Origin: Xanthostigma xanthostigma
Taxonomy: Eukaryota; Arthropoda; Insecta; Raphidioptera; Raphidiidae
DNA length: 64,000 nt
Assembly: GCA_963575645.1 (NCBI GenBank)
Contig: OY754469.1
Coordinates: 11,054,001-11,118,000, forward strand
Direction: 5' to 3'
The notes beneath the pieces were generated by a model that searched no databases, was not told the DNA's origin, and saw only the letters and a program-made list of their open reading frames with translations. Below, piece by piece: positions 35,669-47,649 of the stretch; the first letter of the stretch is position 1; each line of letters begins with the position of its first letter. Position numbers and translations under genes: made by a program.

Positions 35669-36012
35669 CTTATTTTTTTTATTATATTTAAATAATTGAA
35701 ATATGAAAACTAAAAACAGTTTTTGTTTTTTCTTACGGCGAGGAGTTTTGGAAGCACATAGTCAATTCAGAGACCCATTTCAAAATTAAATGCACTTAAA
35801 GATAATATCCAGCAGACGACCTATAAAGTAGTATATAAATATCTAAATGTTTAATTATCCTTGTCATCTAGCAGCCATTACAGTAGTCGATAGCTGCTAA
35901 ATATCTAGAATAATTTCCCCGCGTTAAATCGATTTTCAGAGAAACCCCGTTTTAACCCGATCATGTACCCAGACAAAAATCAATCTTTACTTGATATTTA
36001 GGTAAAGTCTTA
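35669..36012. other. Short unannotated gap
   Basis: AT-rich, nothing recognised. Confidence 0.5.
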
Positions 36013-36726
36013 TAGTCCGGGTGGTGGTGTCAAAATTTATCAGTGATTTATCCGACTCAAATGTAATTGATTGAAGAGTTTAACCATTACTCTGTTCGAA
36101 ATCGAAAGTCAGTCAGCGCGCCCGCGGTGGGTGTGGGCGTGGGAGGCTGTGAAACTCGTCGGAAAAACTATGAAAAAAAGTGATAAATCTGCTGATGAAA
36201 ATTTGTTAGATTGTAAATAATTGATGATTAAACGTAAAAATACCCGTCAGTCACTTTCCCGACGGGGGAAACATCGTCAGTCATGAATGATTTCCTTTAA
36301 AAGAATATCAATTGCTCAGTGTTTGAATTTAAAATCGATATTTTCAGAACGAATAGTAGGAATAGAATGTTTCAGTTCCTACTATTCGTTCTGAAAATAT
36401 CGATTTTAAATTCAAACACTGAGCAATTGATACTTTTAAAGGCTTCAAACCTCTGACTGACGATGTTTCCCCCGTCGGGAAAGTGACTGACGGGTATTTT
36501 CACGTTTAATCATCAATTATTTACAATCTAACAAATTTTCATCAGCAGATTTATCACTTTTTTTCATAGTTTTTCCGACGAGTTTCACAGCCTCCCACGC
36601 CCACACACACCGCGGGCGCGCTGACTGACTTTCGATTTCGAACAGAGTAATGGTTAAACTCTTCAATCAATTACATTTGAGTCGGAGATAAATCACTGAT
36701 CAATTTTGACACCACCTCCCGGACTA
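36013..36726. mobile_element. Near-perfect palindrome, 714 bp, TAGTCCGG ends
   Basis: Two arms of about 345-350 bases are near-identical reverse complements around a loop of under 20 bases at about 36370. Ends are TAGTCCGG/CCGGACTA. TTA flanks it at 36010-36012 and 36727-36729, a 3 bp target duplication. Shared arm blocks include GACGGGGGAAACATCGTCAG and GACGAGTTTCACAGCCTCCC. No coding capacity. Termini match the next element (36963-38895). Confidence 0.93.
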
Positions 36727-36962
36727 TTAGGAAATGATTCAGATGCAAACAGACAACAATTTTTGGAATCCCGTTTTATTAACTTAGATGTCACAAAATA
36801 TCTGTGCTAGTGCACAAAAAAAAACGAAATTACAGACATGAGTCTCGTTTTATAGGTATTTGGATTATTAATATAATAACAATAACGTTATTAGTACCTT
36901 GCAGAGTAATAAATGGCGGGATCAGTTACGAGCTGCTATTAGTATTGATAAAAATAATATTC

Positions 36963-38895
36963 TAGTGCAGTGCATTTAGAAATATTTTATAGGTGTGACC
37001 CAAAAATTTCAGATACATTTTTTCTTTTGTTGCTCATTCGAAAGGGTCTTCGATGGAGACCTTAACCCTGAATTTGCGCATTCCTAAAATTGCCCCGTCC
37101 GCCGCCATCTTGGATTCTGTTTTTTATTTTCAATTGCTCATATCTCGCGTTCTAATAATCCCACAGTAATCGCTCTAGGGTCGTTGGAGTCGTCAGGATT
37201 TACTCTTTAATTGAATGTCTATCACGTAAAACTCTCCAATGTACTGGAAAAAAGTTATTAGCGTTCAAAGTTAAAGTTTTTTGCTAAAAGTTCATGCGCC
37301 CGGTTTTTCCGTGCGCAGCTCTTTCCAGTGCATCTGAGACCCCCGCCGACAGTTTACTATTTAAACTAGACTCAATTTCCAGTATTTAAAAAAAAAAAAA
37401 TCATTTCGATCGGTTGATTCCTCGCCCGCCAATCCACGCTCGAAGCTGCGCTGTTCATTATCGTGCTATTTTGAAGCTTCTAAAACTCGCACTTCGTGCT
37501 GCATTTCCCGCTTTTATAACTAATATCACTCAAATTAATTAAGATCAACAACATATTTGTTAAATCTATGCTAAAACACGCGTTTTACATTAATTTTTTA
37601 TTTAAATTTATAACTCCGATCAATAGTGACGTGTGTGAGTCGGACGAACATGTAAATATTTGGAGCCGGAACGAAATTACCTACCCCCCGTTTTCGAAGA
37701 TGCGGCATACGATGGAAATATTAAAATTTCTCTTTGGGGTTGCGCAACCCCCCAAAACGGCCAAAAACCACCCCGGAACGGGGTGACACGCGCATTACGT
37801 TATTCCCTTTCCGCAAAAAAATGTTTTTTCCCTGTTTTTGAGGATGCTGAGCATGGTGGTGATATTGAAAATTGCCGTCGACTCTGAGCAACCTCGAAAC
37901 GGGTGAATTTTTTCATAGCACCAGCAAAATTGGGTTATCTCTCCGTTTCAGGGGATTCTGAGATTTGGCCGGTGGAGGAGTTGGTGAGAGTCGGTGGCAA
38001 TTTTTAACACCACCATCGTAGTCAGCATCTTCAAAATCAGGGAAAAATTTTTTTTTCGGAAAGGGAATAACGTAATGCGCGTGTCAACCCGTTCCGGGGT
38101 GGTTTTTGGCCGTTTTGGGGGGTTGCGCAACCCCAAAGAGAAATTTTAATATTTCCATCGTATGCCGCATCTTCGAAAACGGGGGGTAGGTAATTTCGTT
38201 CCGGCTCCAAATATTTACATGTTCGTCCGACTCACACACGTCACTATTGATCGGAGTTATAAATTTAAATAAAAAATTAATGTAAAACGCGTGTTTTAGC
38301 ATAGATTTAACAAATATGTTGTTGATCTTAATTAATTTGAGTTATATTAGTTATAAAAGCGGGAAATGCAGCACGCAGTGCGAGTTTTAGAAGCTTCAAA
38401 ATAGCACGATAATGAACAGCGCAGCTTCGAGCGTGGATTGGCGGGCGAGGAATCAACCGATCGAAATGATTTTTTTTTTTTTAAATACTGGAAATTGAGT
38501 CTAGTTTAAATAGTAAACTGTCGGCGGGGGTCTCAGATGCACTGGAAAGAGCTGCGCACGGAAAAACCGGGCGCATGAACTTTTAGCAAAAAACTTTAAC
38601 TTTGAACGCTAATAACTTTTTTCCAGTACATTGGAGAGTTTTACGTGATAGACATTCAATTAAAGAGTAAATCCTGACGACTCCAACGACCCTAGAGCGA
38701 TTACTGTGGGATTATTAGAACGCGAGATATGAGCAATTGAAAATAAAAAACAGAATCCAAGATGGCGGCGGACGGGGCAATTTTAGGAATGCGCAAATTC
38801 AGGGTTAAGGTCTCCATCGAAGACCCTTTCGAATGAGCAACAAAAGAAAAAATGTATCTGAAATTTTTGGGTCAATTCCTAAATGCACCGGACTA
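36963..38895. mobile_element. Giant palindrome, 1.93 kb, related ends, TTC target duplication
   Basis: Arms of about 0.92 kb (36963-37890 and 37965-38895) are nearly identical inverted copies around a diverged centre of about 75 bases. The right end is CCGGACTA; the left end TAGTGCAGTGCATTTAG is a mutated version. TTC flanks it at 36960-36962 and 38896-38898. Frames 37568-37786 (+) and 38084-38302 (-) encode the same 72-residue peptide because the arms are duplicates. No transposase is recognised. Confidence 0.92.
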
Positions 38896-38898
38896 TTC

Positions 38899-39208
38899 AG
38901 CAATCTGAACATTGGCATTGTTTCAGTAGATTCAGCGGAGACCTATTTCCGTAGACATGAAGGCACTAGCTGGCACTGTTACTAGACTATGTATGTGTGT
39001 TAACAACACTTTTAACAATAATAAACACCTGCGGTATGAATACAACAACTGAGAAGGGTAATAAATATTAGGATAAATATCTAATGTGTTCAAACCGGTG
39101 CTTACTAAACTGTTAAAATAGCCACAAATTGAAATTCCGAAAGATCACCGGAAATTCAATCACGCTTTTTATTTTAATATATTATTCTTTATAGATAAAT
39201 CACTGAAA
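38899..39208. other. Short unannotated gap
   Basis: Nothing recognised. Confidence 0.5.
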
Positions 39209-39712
39209 CCAAATATTCTTGGTTTCCGGGCTTGTATGCCGTGGTCCATTGGTATTACTACCTGACGTTTCGTCTACAACTGCGGTAGACATTATCAAAG
39301 GCGATGTGGTAGCGGGCGAAGTTTCCTTCTAGGCTGCTCACAGCTAAGTGTGTCGACAAGTGTAGTACTTCCGTCTTTTATAGTCAGCGTGCTCGTGTTC
39401 TCTACTCGGTCGTAATATGCTCATGAGCAAAGTTGAAAGTTTGACTCTAAGTAAAACCTGGACACCAGCACTGTGCAATACCAACCCACTAAATGGAACG
39501 ACCAATAACGACCGAGTAGAGAACACGAGCACGCTGACTATAAAAAGACGGAAGTAATGCACTTGTCGACACACTTACCTGTAAGCAGCCTAGAAGGAAA
39601 CTTTGCCCGCTACCACATCGCCTTTGATAATGTCTACCGCAGTTGTAGACGAAACGTCAGGTATAATACCAATGGACCACGGCATACAAGCCCGGAAACC
39701 AAGAAGATTTGG
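39209..39712. mobile_element. Fold-back element, about 0.5 kb
   Basis: Arms of about 205 bases flank a 90-base loop (about 39413-39500). Shared blocks: GGTTTCCGGGCTTGTATGCC, GTAGACATTATCAAAGGCGA and CGTGTTCTCTACTCGGTCG. The frames 39344-39574 (-) and 39557-39775 (+) are arm duplicates. No clear target duplication. Confidence 0.9.
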
Positions 39713-40904
39713 ATCAACACCGGCCGTGAAAGCCTACACACTCGGATAATAATCATTGAAATGTTAGTAATCTAAATATCACTACTGATAGATAAAGTTT
39801 CCGTGTTTCTCTCTTTATATGTGTGTATTTGATGTGTGATGTGTATTTGATCATTAGTTTCATATAGTGGGGTGACATCAAGAAAAGGCGCAAAACGAAA
39901 AATCGTTAAAAAGACATAAAACAGATGCATTCATAAGATGGCGAATTGTCAACAGTTTATCTGTTTCATAGTCATTCGATATACAGAGTAACACAGCTAT
40001 GAATTTTTTTTTTTTTTGTTTTAAATTAGTAATCGCGCAGCAGCGTGGCTATATGCGCTATATTATTTGGTTACGTTGTAAACACTTGGATAATGATGTA
40101 TTCTGTAGTTGTAAGGTGATCTTGATTATGATGGTGTGTAAGCTATGAATTTAATGTTATATTTTAAAAAATAGACAGGCAAACTGCAATTTATTACAGA
40201 CGCTCGACAGTGTAACAGTAGACTATATTTATGAATACTGCTTTTAAAATTATCATATAAAATATTTATGGAAAACACATTCTGAGAAATTATTATGGCG
40301 ACTCTGTTCTTCGCGTCTAGTTTATCGCACAGCCGTTATGGCTGTGAGATGGCGTTGGAAAAACGTAGTCCCAGTAAAAATGGCGGCCGCCAAATGTATT
40401 CGCTAGAGGCGGAAGTAAAATAACTTCTTTTAAGGTAATTATTTCGTTTTATATCGGAGACAGTTTATTGTAAAAGTAAACAATATAGAAATAGCGTTCT
40501 TCGACATAGACGCCCACAAATTCTAAATTACAGTATTCTTTATTTTTATTTCATTCAATTATTTATTTGTTCCTTTGACATAAATGTAAAGAACAAGCCA
40601 ACAGCAAATCAAGACAAATCAAATAACATTAGAGAGTCAATATAGAAAAGAAATTCCCGAGTGGAGTAAAAATGATGATAAGAGACTTGGCAGTCCGTTT
40701 AAAAAGCGTGGTAAAATTTTTATATATTTTATATTAGTCGGTAAAGCTTAAGCGACATGCCTAATATTCAGTTTGGGTTATGCTTCGAAATTATTAGTTG
40801 ATTCTTATTTCGAAAGTGATTACATTAACTATATAGTTTTGTCAATATTAAGTTTGATATACGACCTCCTACAGCGTCGCGTCGTATGCAGCGCCGCACA
40901 GTCG
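39713..40904. other. Intergenic, no recognised gene
   Basis: No supported feature; a poly(T) run lies near 40006. Confidence 0.5.
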
Positions 40905-41518
40905 CAGGGCCCGATCTAGGGGGGGGCAAACCGGGCAATTGCCCGGGGCGCCAAAATTGAGGGCGGCGCGACATCGGCGGCAAAAATTTGAAAGATGAAT
41001 AAACACAAAAAAAATTGGTTGTCTGTAAAGTCGGTTTACTGACGATAGTTTTTCGTGATAACGTATTCCGCTCGAATATCATATTTAATAATACATATCC
41101 TAAATTTTAGTAGCTGTCAAACTATATTTTTACCGACTAATAATTTGATCAACCAAAGCAAAATACATATTTTTAAGCAATTATAAAAGACATTTAAAAG
41201 AATGTATATATATTATATATTTTTTAACAAACCGTATAATTTATCTGGCCATCTGTCAGATGTAGCTTTCGCTGGAACAGCCGAAAAACATGTTGAACGC
41301 ACACTACTCTCTGACGTCACGCGAGAAGAGAGAGACTATCGCTTATATCGCGCTCTCGCTTGCGGAACGTTACTCTTTTTCGTGCTTGCAGCCGGTGTTT
41401 CATCAATTTATAAGACGTTATCACGTCCGAAAAATACACCATCTATGGTACAACGCATGGGTAAAAGGCAGCAAATATTATTTTGCCCGGAGCGGTGAAA
41501 TAGCTGGATTGGGCCCTG
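40905..41518. mobile_element. hAT-type MITE carrying a nested repeat
   Basis: Ends CAGGGCCCGATCTAG and CTGGATTGGGCCCTG are inverted repeats. The flanks CACAGTCG (40897-40904) and CACAGGCG (41519-41526) agree in seven of eight bases, the hAT target size. A copy of the GTGATAACGTC family (41015-41428) sits inside, so that copy inserted later. Related in its terminal sequence to 59661-60068. Confidence 0.82.
41015..41428 (+). mobile_element. GTGATAACGTC repeat family, copy C
   Basis: It starts TTGGTTGTCTGTAAAGTCGG and ends GACGTTATCACGTC, matching copies A, B and D. It lacks an internal stretch of about 280 bases that copy B has. The frame 41290-41553 includes the peptide SLTSREKRE and VFHQFIRRYHV, also readable in copies B and D; this reflects DNA similarity and is not proof of coding. 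Confidence 0.9.
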
Positions 41519-41526
41519 CACAGGCG

Positions 41527-42284
41527 GTCAGATTGCAAACAATCTTCCTGTAAAACTCAATGCAAAAGACTTTTACGACGACTATTTGACAACCGCTGAT
41601 CATATAGGCTTGTTTACCACACATTAAGACTACACGGCGCACCGTGTAGGTATATTATAGATCAAATAAACGATCTTGCAGTAGTACACAGTACATAGAG
41701 AAAAGACACATCTGCTAACACCTTCGTATCCCGTAGTCTCGGCGTTATGGCCTAAGGATATAGCTCTTTCGAACACACATACATACATACATGCATGAAC
41801 TTCTTGCATAATGCATTTTGCTGCATAACAACATATCGCACATTCAACACTCCCGGTTACACATTAATGGGAGTTTGGTTTGGAATCGTGTCACGTCCAA
41901 ATTAACATCTGACGTTTATACAGTTGCACTGAACGCGTTACGTTTTCTGTAGAAATAAAAATATAGTTGAAAAAAGAAACTGAAAAACACGCTTTTATAG
42001 CAATGTGCACAGAAAAGAAGAAATAGTTTCCCGGTCGTCTTTTCAGAAAAATTTAAAAAAATGTGTACTTATACCTCATAATTTGTACCGGGCTCAAAAT
42101 GAGAGTAAGCCTTGGTAATTTTTAGAACCGTTTCGGTGGTGCCAAGTTCAGAACAGAGCATCTCTGAAAATTCGAGCAACGAAATCTCATTAATTATAAT
42201 ATTCGCAGAATCATAGGCGAAGATATTTATATCTGTTTATTGCATTTCAATATATTAATTATTTCGTTTTGACAAATCGTCAGA
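41527..42284. other. Intergenic, no recognised gene
   Basis: No supported feature apart from short ACAT repeats near 41778. Confidence 0.5.
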
Positions 42285-43014
42285 TCTAATAAGCCCCACT
42301 CACGATCATACTTCATGCCACAGTTCAGTGTTCAAACTTACAGTTCAGTGAAGCATGATAATGTGTGGGACAAATAAACACTGAAGCCAACACTGAAGTC
42401 AGGCATGAACTTGATTTTTGAACAACTTTTAGTTCAGTGTTCAAGTAAACTGCTGTGTGTGTGTGTGTGTGTGGGTTTTTTTCAGTTCAGTTTTTGGAGT
42501 TCTGTGTTTTGTACAACCAGAAGCCAAAAATCTCAATGTTGCTGCAAGTCTTTCTCGTGCACAAATAGATTTTCGCATATTTGTGTCCTGGTTCTTAATA
42601 AATAGGGTAACTATTTCCAGTAAATAATTGTAATTAATTCATCCATTCGTAAATATTATTATTCCAATCAAGCGGTTCAAGATGTAATTCATTAATCAAA
42701 TAAACATGACTTCTTGAATCACGCATTTCTAACAAATTTTTCACCTATATTCTTATTTTTTTTCTTATTTCCCTGTTTTAAATACAATCCCATAGCTATG
42801 AACAGCCAATCCTCACCATTTAAATAACTCATTTAGATCTTATTACTATAGTATAATATGCCAACAACTGAACCAAACTGAATACAAAAAATTTTAAAAA
42901 TGAGCAGTTTGCATGAGCTGTGTGTGGTACCAGTCAGTCTTTCGATTAATCGGTCCAACTTCACTGAACACTGAACTGTGGCATAAAGTTTGATCGTGAG
43001 TGGGGCCTATTAGA
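42285..43014. mobile_element. Terminal-inverted-repeat element, about 0.73 kb
   Basis: Both ends read TCTAATA(A/G)GCCCCACTCA and continue through CGATCA and ATGCCACAGTTCAGTGTTCA, about 48 bases with few mismatches. The interior repeats CAGTGTTCA-like motifs several times and has a (TG)n run at about 42452-42474. No transposase, and no certain target duplication. Confidence 0.85.
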
Positions 43015-45043
43015 GTTTTGCTGAAATTTGACGTATATTAATTTCTCTCTGCTTAAATAAAAAATGCGATAAACAATGCCCTATACCCTATAGTTATTAT
43101 TAAAGATTCATTTGAAACTTAGTACAGTTCTAAACCAAATTCAGGTATTATTATAATGTATATCTGACAATGTAACACCGCGGATAGCTAACATGGCAGC
43201 TAATATCCCGCTATGTTTTATTAAATCTCACCCCTGGCAGCTACAACATTCACACTATGTAGCTGTACTATTCATATTACTACATACGTCGTTATTTTTT
43301 GTTTGAATTACAAAGCTTTTTTCAAATTAATTTATAAATTACTAGCTACCTCGACCGGCTTCAGATTAAATTATATTTGGCATAGACATATAAAATAGCT
43401 ATTATTGCTCAATATTTATCACCGTTTGGTCGTAACACAATAAAGAAGCCTACTACTTAAAAAGTTAATTTCGAAAAAAAAGTAAAATTGAAAAAAAAAT
43501 TAATTTGAAGAAAAATGGTTTTAAAATTTGAAAGATACGCCTCGTGTAACTGTTAAAACTTGTCGGCACTTCTTTTTAATAGTGTCACATCTTGTCGTAA
43601 TAAAATTCATTATGCAACTAGATTGTATATGCAATCTCCTATTTTGTATACCTATTGTCACATTCGATCTAACGAAATGATAATGCGGCATCATTTGTTT
43701 TAAGCTACGAAATTTAATATAGGCATGCGGAAGGAACAGTAATGTTCCAGTTTATTGTTTCCAAAAATTTAACAAGTTTTTAATATGTTTTCTGAAGCAC
43801 ATAACTGTAGAATTTTATTGAAAAAAAAAATACAAAACTTGCGGTTCCTGTAGTATCATCGTTATCCACACATATGTGAACATACCATTGAATTTCGATT
43901 CTCTATAGAGCAACGTATTATTATGTATATTTAAATTGACGTAAGTCGTAACCCTGCATTTTTTCTCATGGATTCCGATTACTTGTAAAAAATATGAAAA
44001 TTCTGTACGAAAAATTTTCCGCGAGAACGCCTCGTCCACTTGTGAAAATTCATTGCTAATGAAATTCATCACGAATAAAACAACTTTTTATACAATAGTT
44101 GTTGGGTTTGAGGAGAACATTGTTTATAATAATAATAATAATATATTTTGTCATTTTAACTATACAGTATATGACAAGTGACAAAGTAGATTATATAGTT
44201 CACAAGCAGATTATTTGGCTATAAAACTGGGTCGTTCCCCGCGGGAACAAAAATTCCACAACAGTACAATATCATTAATGGACATTTGCTGTTCCTATAC
44301 TGTTGGGCAAACTGACCATTTAAATGATAGTTCCGTAGAAGCATTGAATTCAATTGGTGCACATGAAGTTCGACCTATTGATCGAACTATAAGAGCGGTT
44401 TTCACGTAATCCTCGCGTGTCCTTGCCACTAGAGCAGTATACGTTGACAATTCAGCGAAACGATAATGCCCTGTTAAACAACATTTGCTCAAAGCACGAG
44501 ATGATTCACAACGATGCCGAAACAACGTTGCAATAATCACACTTAGACAGATTGGCAGATAACTATAGGTAATTTATTTTAATCAAGCACTGATAAAAAA
44601 AATAACAAAACATAAGTGAAAAAGCTTTTAAAACAAGTTAAAATTTACTTAAACGAGGAAAATAACGAGCATTCAAACAAAAATGTCATTTTAACCTTGT
44701 TGACCTTACCTAAAAGCTTTTCACGAGAGGATTTTAGGTCAGGTCAACAATTATTAAATGATTTTTTCGTTCGAATGTTTGTTATTTCCTTCGCTTCAGT
44801 TTTTTTCTGTTTAATACATTTTAAGAAAAGCTGTTTTTTAAAGGCGTTTTAACTTATATTTTTTAATTTCCGTTTTAGTCATCTACCCTATTTTTCCATG
44901 GATAGTGCTCGATTTTTCGCTTCCCGAAACCCATTTTCAGTAAACTTCATTGAATTCGTAAGTGCCGTTTTTGAGAAAAAAAAAGGATTACCTATACGAT
45001 ATTAACGCCATCTCTCGGTATAAAAATGAATAATTATGTTAAA
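43015..45043. other. Intergenic with an imperfect fold-back at about 44616-44852
   Basis: Within 44616-44852 a block near GAGCATTCAAACAAAAATG is inverted as a diverged copy near 44770, and the centre has a hairpin with TTGTTGACCT and AGGTCAACAA. The rest is AT-rich and unrecognised. Confidence 0.45.
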
Positions 45044-45581
45044 TCTTTATATATAAAAATTACGTGTCACATGTTTGTCCGCGATGAACTCCTAAACTAC
45101 TGAACCGATTTTAAATTTGATTTGCACACCGTGTGCAATTCGACCCAACTTGAAAGATAGGATAGCTTACATTTCAATTTATAGTCGCAATATTATTTTA
45201 TTGCAAATTATTTGTCTATTCCTTGACAGTCATAATACAACCATATAAGATGGCCATACCTGTTGACTGGATTGAGTGAATATTTAATAGATGGCGCAAC
45301 GAACTTAACAACCATATGCCGGAGTGCTCGGCACGACGGCGCAGCCGGAGTGCTCGAAATAGAGCAAGTGTTTTAAAGACCAGTTATCCACGAATACTTT
45401 ACGCTATTTTTTTTCGAGCACGACGGCGCAGCCGGAGTGCTCGACATACACACATATACGCTCATGTATATTTTAAAATAGCTAGCAATTAATAAAATAG
45501 ATAGATAGATAGATAGATGTTCCAATTAAATTGTTTTATTATTTCACTTTATACGTAGCGAAGCACGTACAGGGCCGCTAG
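45044..45581 (+). mobile_element. Short non-autonomous Helitron
   Basis: The 5' end TCTTTATATATAAAAATTAC and 3' end ...GGGCCGCTAG fit Helitron TC...CTRR termini. It lies between A (45043) and T (45582), the AT target expected of Helitrons, and has no terminal inverted repeats. The segment CTAAACTACTGAACCGATTT is typical of a widespread insect Helitron-like family. Two internal copies of CGACGGCGCAGCCGGAGTGC (near 45333 and 45421) and a (GATA)n run near 45500 are inside. No Rep/helicase coding. Confidence 0.82.
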
Positions 45582-45582
45582 T

Positions 45583-46168
45583 AAAGTATATAGTAGGTCG
45601 TCTGTTTTACAGACTCGGTGATCTACCGATCACCTTGATTAAATGTTCCAACTTTATAGACACGGTCGTGCAGTCATTTTTTAAAAATTGTTGTAGTGTT
45701 TTGTTTCATTTTGTAGTTTTACAATGTTCAATGCTCATGCATAACATACGTACAATGTACATACATGCTTACGAAGAGAGATATGCATGAAATTGTACAA
45801 GATAAGAACGTGATGCTATTTCAGGTTCGAACTCTATTCACGATAACAATAGATGGAAGTTTTACAGAACGCTAACGATATCTACACTTGAATTATTTGA
45901 TCATAAATTAGCAATTCATTTATTATACTCAGCTTTCATTTTATCTGCGCCCAAATAGGATACTTGCGTGGAATTTTCTAGCGACATTTTGATGTTCAGA
46001 ACAAAGATGTACGTCAAATTCTGAAATCGGAATGACTTTTAACGATTAGCTGAAACGAAGTAATTTAGTAAAATATTAAACACTAGTGTGACCTGTGCGA
46101 ATTATTCGCACTAAATAAGTATAATAATTATCACTTTACAAAATTATTTTTTTAAATATGATTGCAGG
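45583..46168. other. Intergenic, no recognised gene
   Basis: No supported feature. Confidence 0.5.
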
Positions 46169-46170
46169 TA

Positions 46171-46536
46171 CAGTAGGCGCTCGATAATCCGGCGCTCGCC
46201 AATCCGGCACGCTCAGTAGTCCGGCATTTTGGGACTCAGGTAGCCCGCTCTATAATCCGGCATTTTACACTGCTGAACGCCGGACTACTGAGCGGGTTCG
46301 AGTAGTTTCTCTCGATATTGAGGAATGGTTTGCGGAAAACTCGGATTCTCACCCTGTAATGACCGATGAAGAAATAATAAATGATGCTGTTTCTACTGAA
46401 TTTGAGAAAGTTAAGAGAAATGATAATTAAAAAAATTTATTATGGCAAGAAGCAAGCGAAAATCCGATAATCCGGCAGTTCCGACAATCCGGCATAGAGG
46501 GAAAAAATCGGGTGCCGGATTATCGAGCGCCTACTG
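46171..46536 (+). mobile_element. pogo/Tigger-like deletion derivative
   Basis: CAGTAGGCGCTCGATAATCC at the left is perfectly inverted at the right end. TA flanks both sides (46169-46170 and 46537-46538). Motif CCGGCATT and related ATCCGGC copies recur near both ends. It keeps only the last codons of a transposase. Confidence 0.9.
46305..46430 (+). pseudogene. C-terminal stub of a Tigger/jerky-type transposase
   Basis: The 41-codon frame ends at TAA 46428-46430 and contains IEEWFAENSDSHPVMTDEEI, which resembles the acidic C-terminal tail of pogo/Tigger (CENP-B-like) transposases, where an LTDEEI-type motif is common. The DNA-binding and DDE domains are missing, so it is non-functional. Confidence 0.75.
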
Positions 46537-46538
46537 TA

Positions 46539-47249
46539 TTCAATTTGTTTCTAATTTTGCACACTGCTTATAACGTTCTTCTTTTTGTTGTATTACAATA
46601 TGAAGCTCAGATGACAGATCGAAGAAATATTTTACTAAAATTGTCATATAGAGGCGCAAGTAGCAAAAGCGTTGAGCTAAGCCGTCAGATGGCATCATGC
46701 AGCATTGCTGTGACGTTGTTCATCGTTGCTCTCTGTTTCAAAATCAAAGCCGTCAGATGGCAGTATGCAGTATTTACAATATGAAGGTCAGATGACAGAT
46801 CGAAGTGTTGACGTTGTTTCAAAATTAAAGCCGTCAGATGGCAGACGTTGTTCAGCGTTGCTGTTAATTAATTAATTTACAAAAACAAAAGCAATAATAA
46901 ATTTTTTAGTTGTCGATGTCAGTAGAGCAAGCAATTATCTGTAAAATGATATATAATTTATGTGGAGAATTTGTGAGGTGTATTCTAAAAAGGGAGGCAA
47001 ACATCTTTAACCTTAGCGTATTATAATATATATGATTAAATAAAGTGGGTGTACTTATTATGCGCTGCTCAGTACATTAGCACTCCATATTTACAGCTCA
47101 ATGGATACATAAAAAGTTATAGAAACCAAACCGGGATTGACCTCAAAACATTATTATTTTTTTTTTTTTTTGTTCTGTTAATGAAGTTGACAATGTCATT
47201 GAGTAAATGTTATATTTCAAATCGATTACATAGTCAGTTTTTGTTTCAG
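46539..47249. other. Probable beat intron sequence with short direct repeats
   Basis: GCCGTCAGATGGCA occurs three times between about 46680 and 46850, and CAGATGACAGATCGAAG twice. The last bases, ending TTTTTGTTTCAG at 47249, form a good acceptor site for the beat exon. Confidence 0.6.
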
Positions 47250-47464
47250 GTTTCAAGTCTGTGTCTTGTCTACGGCTGACGGAAGTAATGATCCCGAAAC
47301 ACAAGATTCGCGAGCAAAACGCACGACTCGAGTGCCATTACGACTTAGACGGTGAGGCTCTTTATTCGGTCAAGTGGTATAAGGACGGGCACGAGTTCTA
47401 CAGGTACATTCCGAGAGATCAGCCGCCCGCACACGTGTTCCAATTACCGGGGATTGAAGTCGAC
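47250..47464 (+). CDS. beat: Beaten-path family protein, Ig domain 1, first-half exon
   Basis: The frame runs from a CAG acceptor (47247-47249) to a GTAAGT donor at 47465. It enters in phase 1 and leaves at a codon boundary. It encodes the N-terminal half of an Ig domain: B-strand Cys in ARLECHYDL, the C-strand Trp in SVKWYKDG, then EFYRYIPRDQPP and a hydrophobic PGIEVD end, a pattern I recognise as typical of Beat proteins. In Drosophila, Beat proteins are secreted or membrane-linked Ig proteins that bind Side-family Ig receptors and control motor axon defasciculation and wiring. The exon with the start codon and signal peptide was not found upstream. The family is clear; the Beat subtype is not assigned. 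Confidence 0.92.
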
Positions 47465-47649
47465 GTAAGTTGATCATCGTAACTTTATTAATTAATCGCA
47501 TTCCAATAAATACCTGTCTTTAGCGTATAATACAATATATAATCTAGCTCTGCTCGTTATCCTTACAAGCGTGTACTCGACAAATATAAACGAAATCTGT
47601 GCAGTACTGAATTATTCAAGACGGATATATTTATACACCAGTTAAACGC

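Noticed and set aside
37568..38302. Identical 72-codon frames on opposite strands
   Set aside because: Same explanation: arms of the 1.93 kb palindrome.
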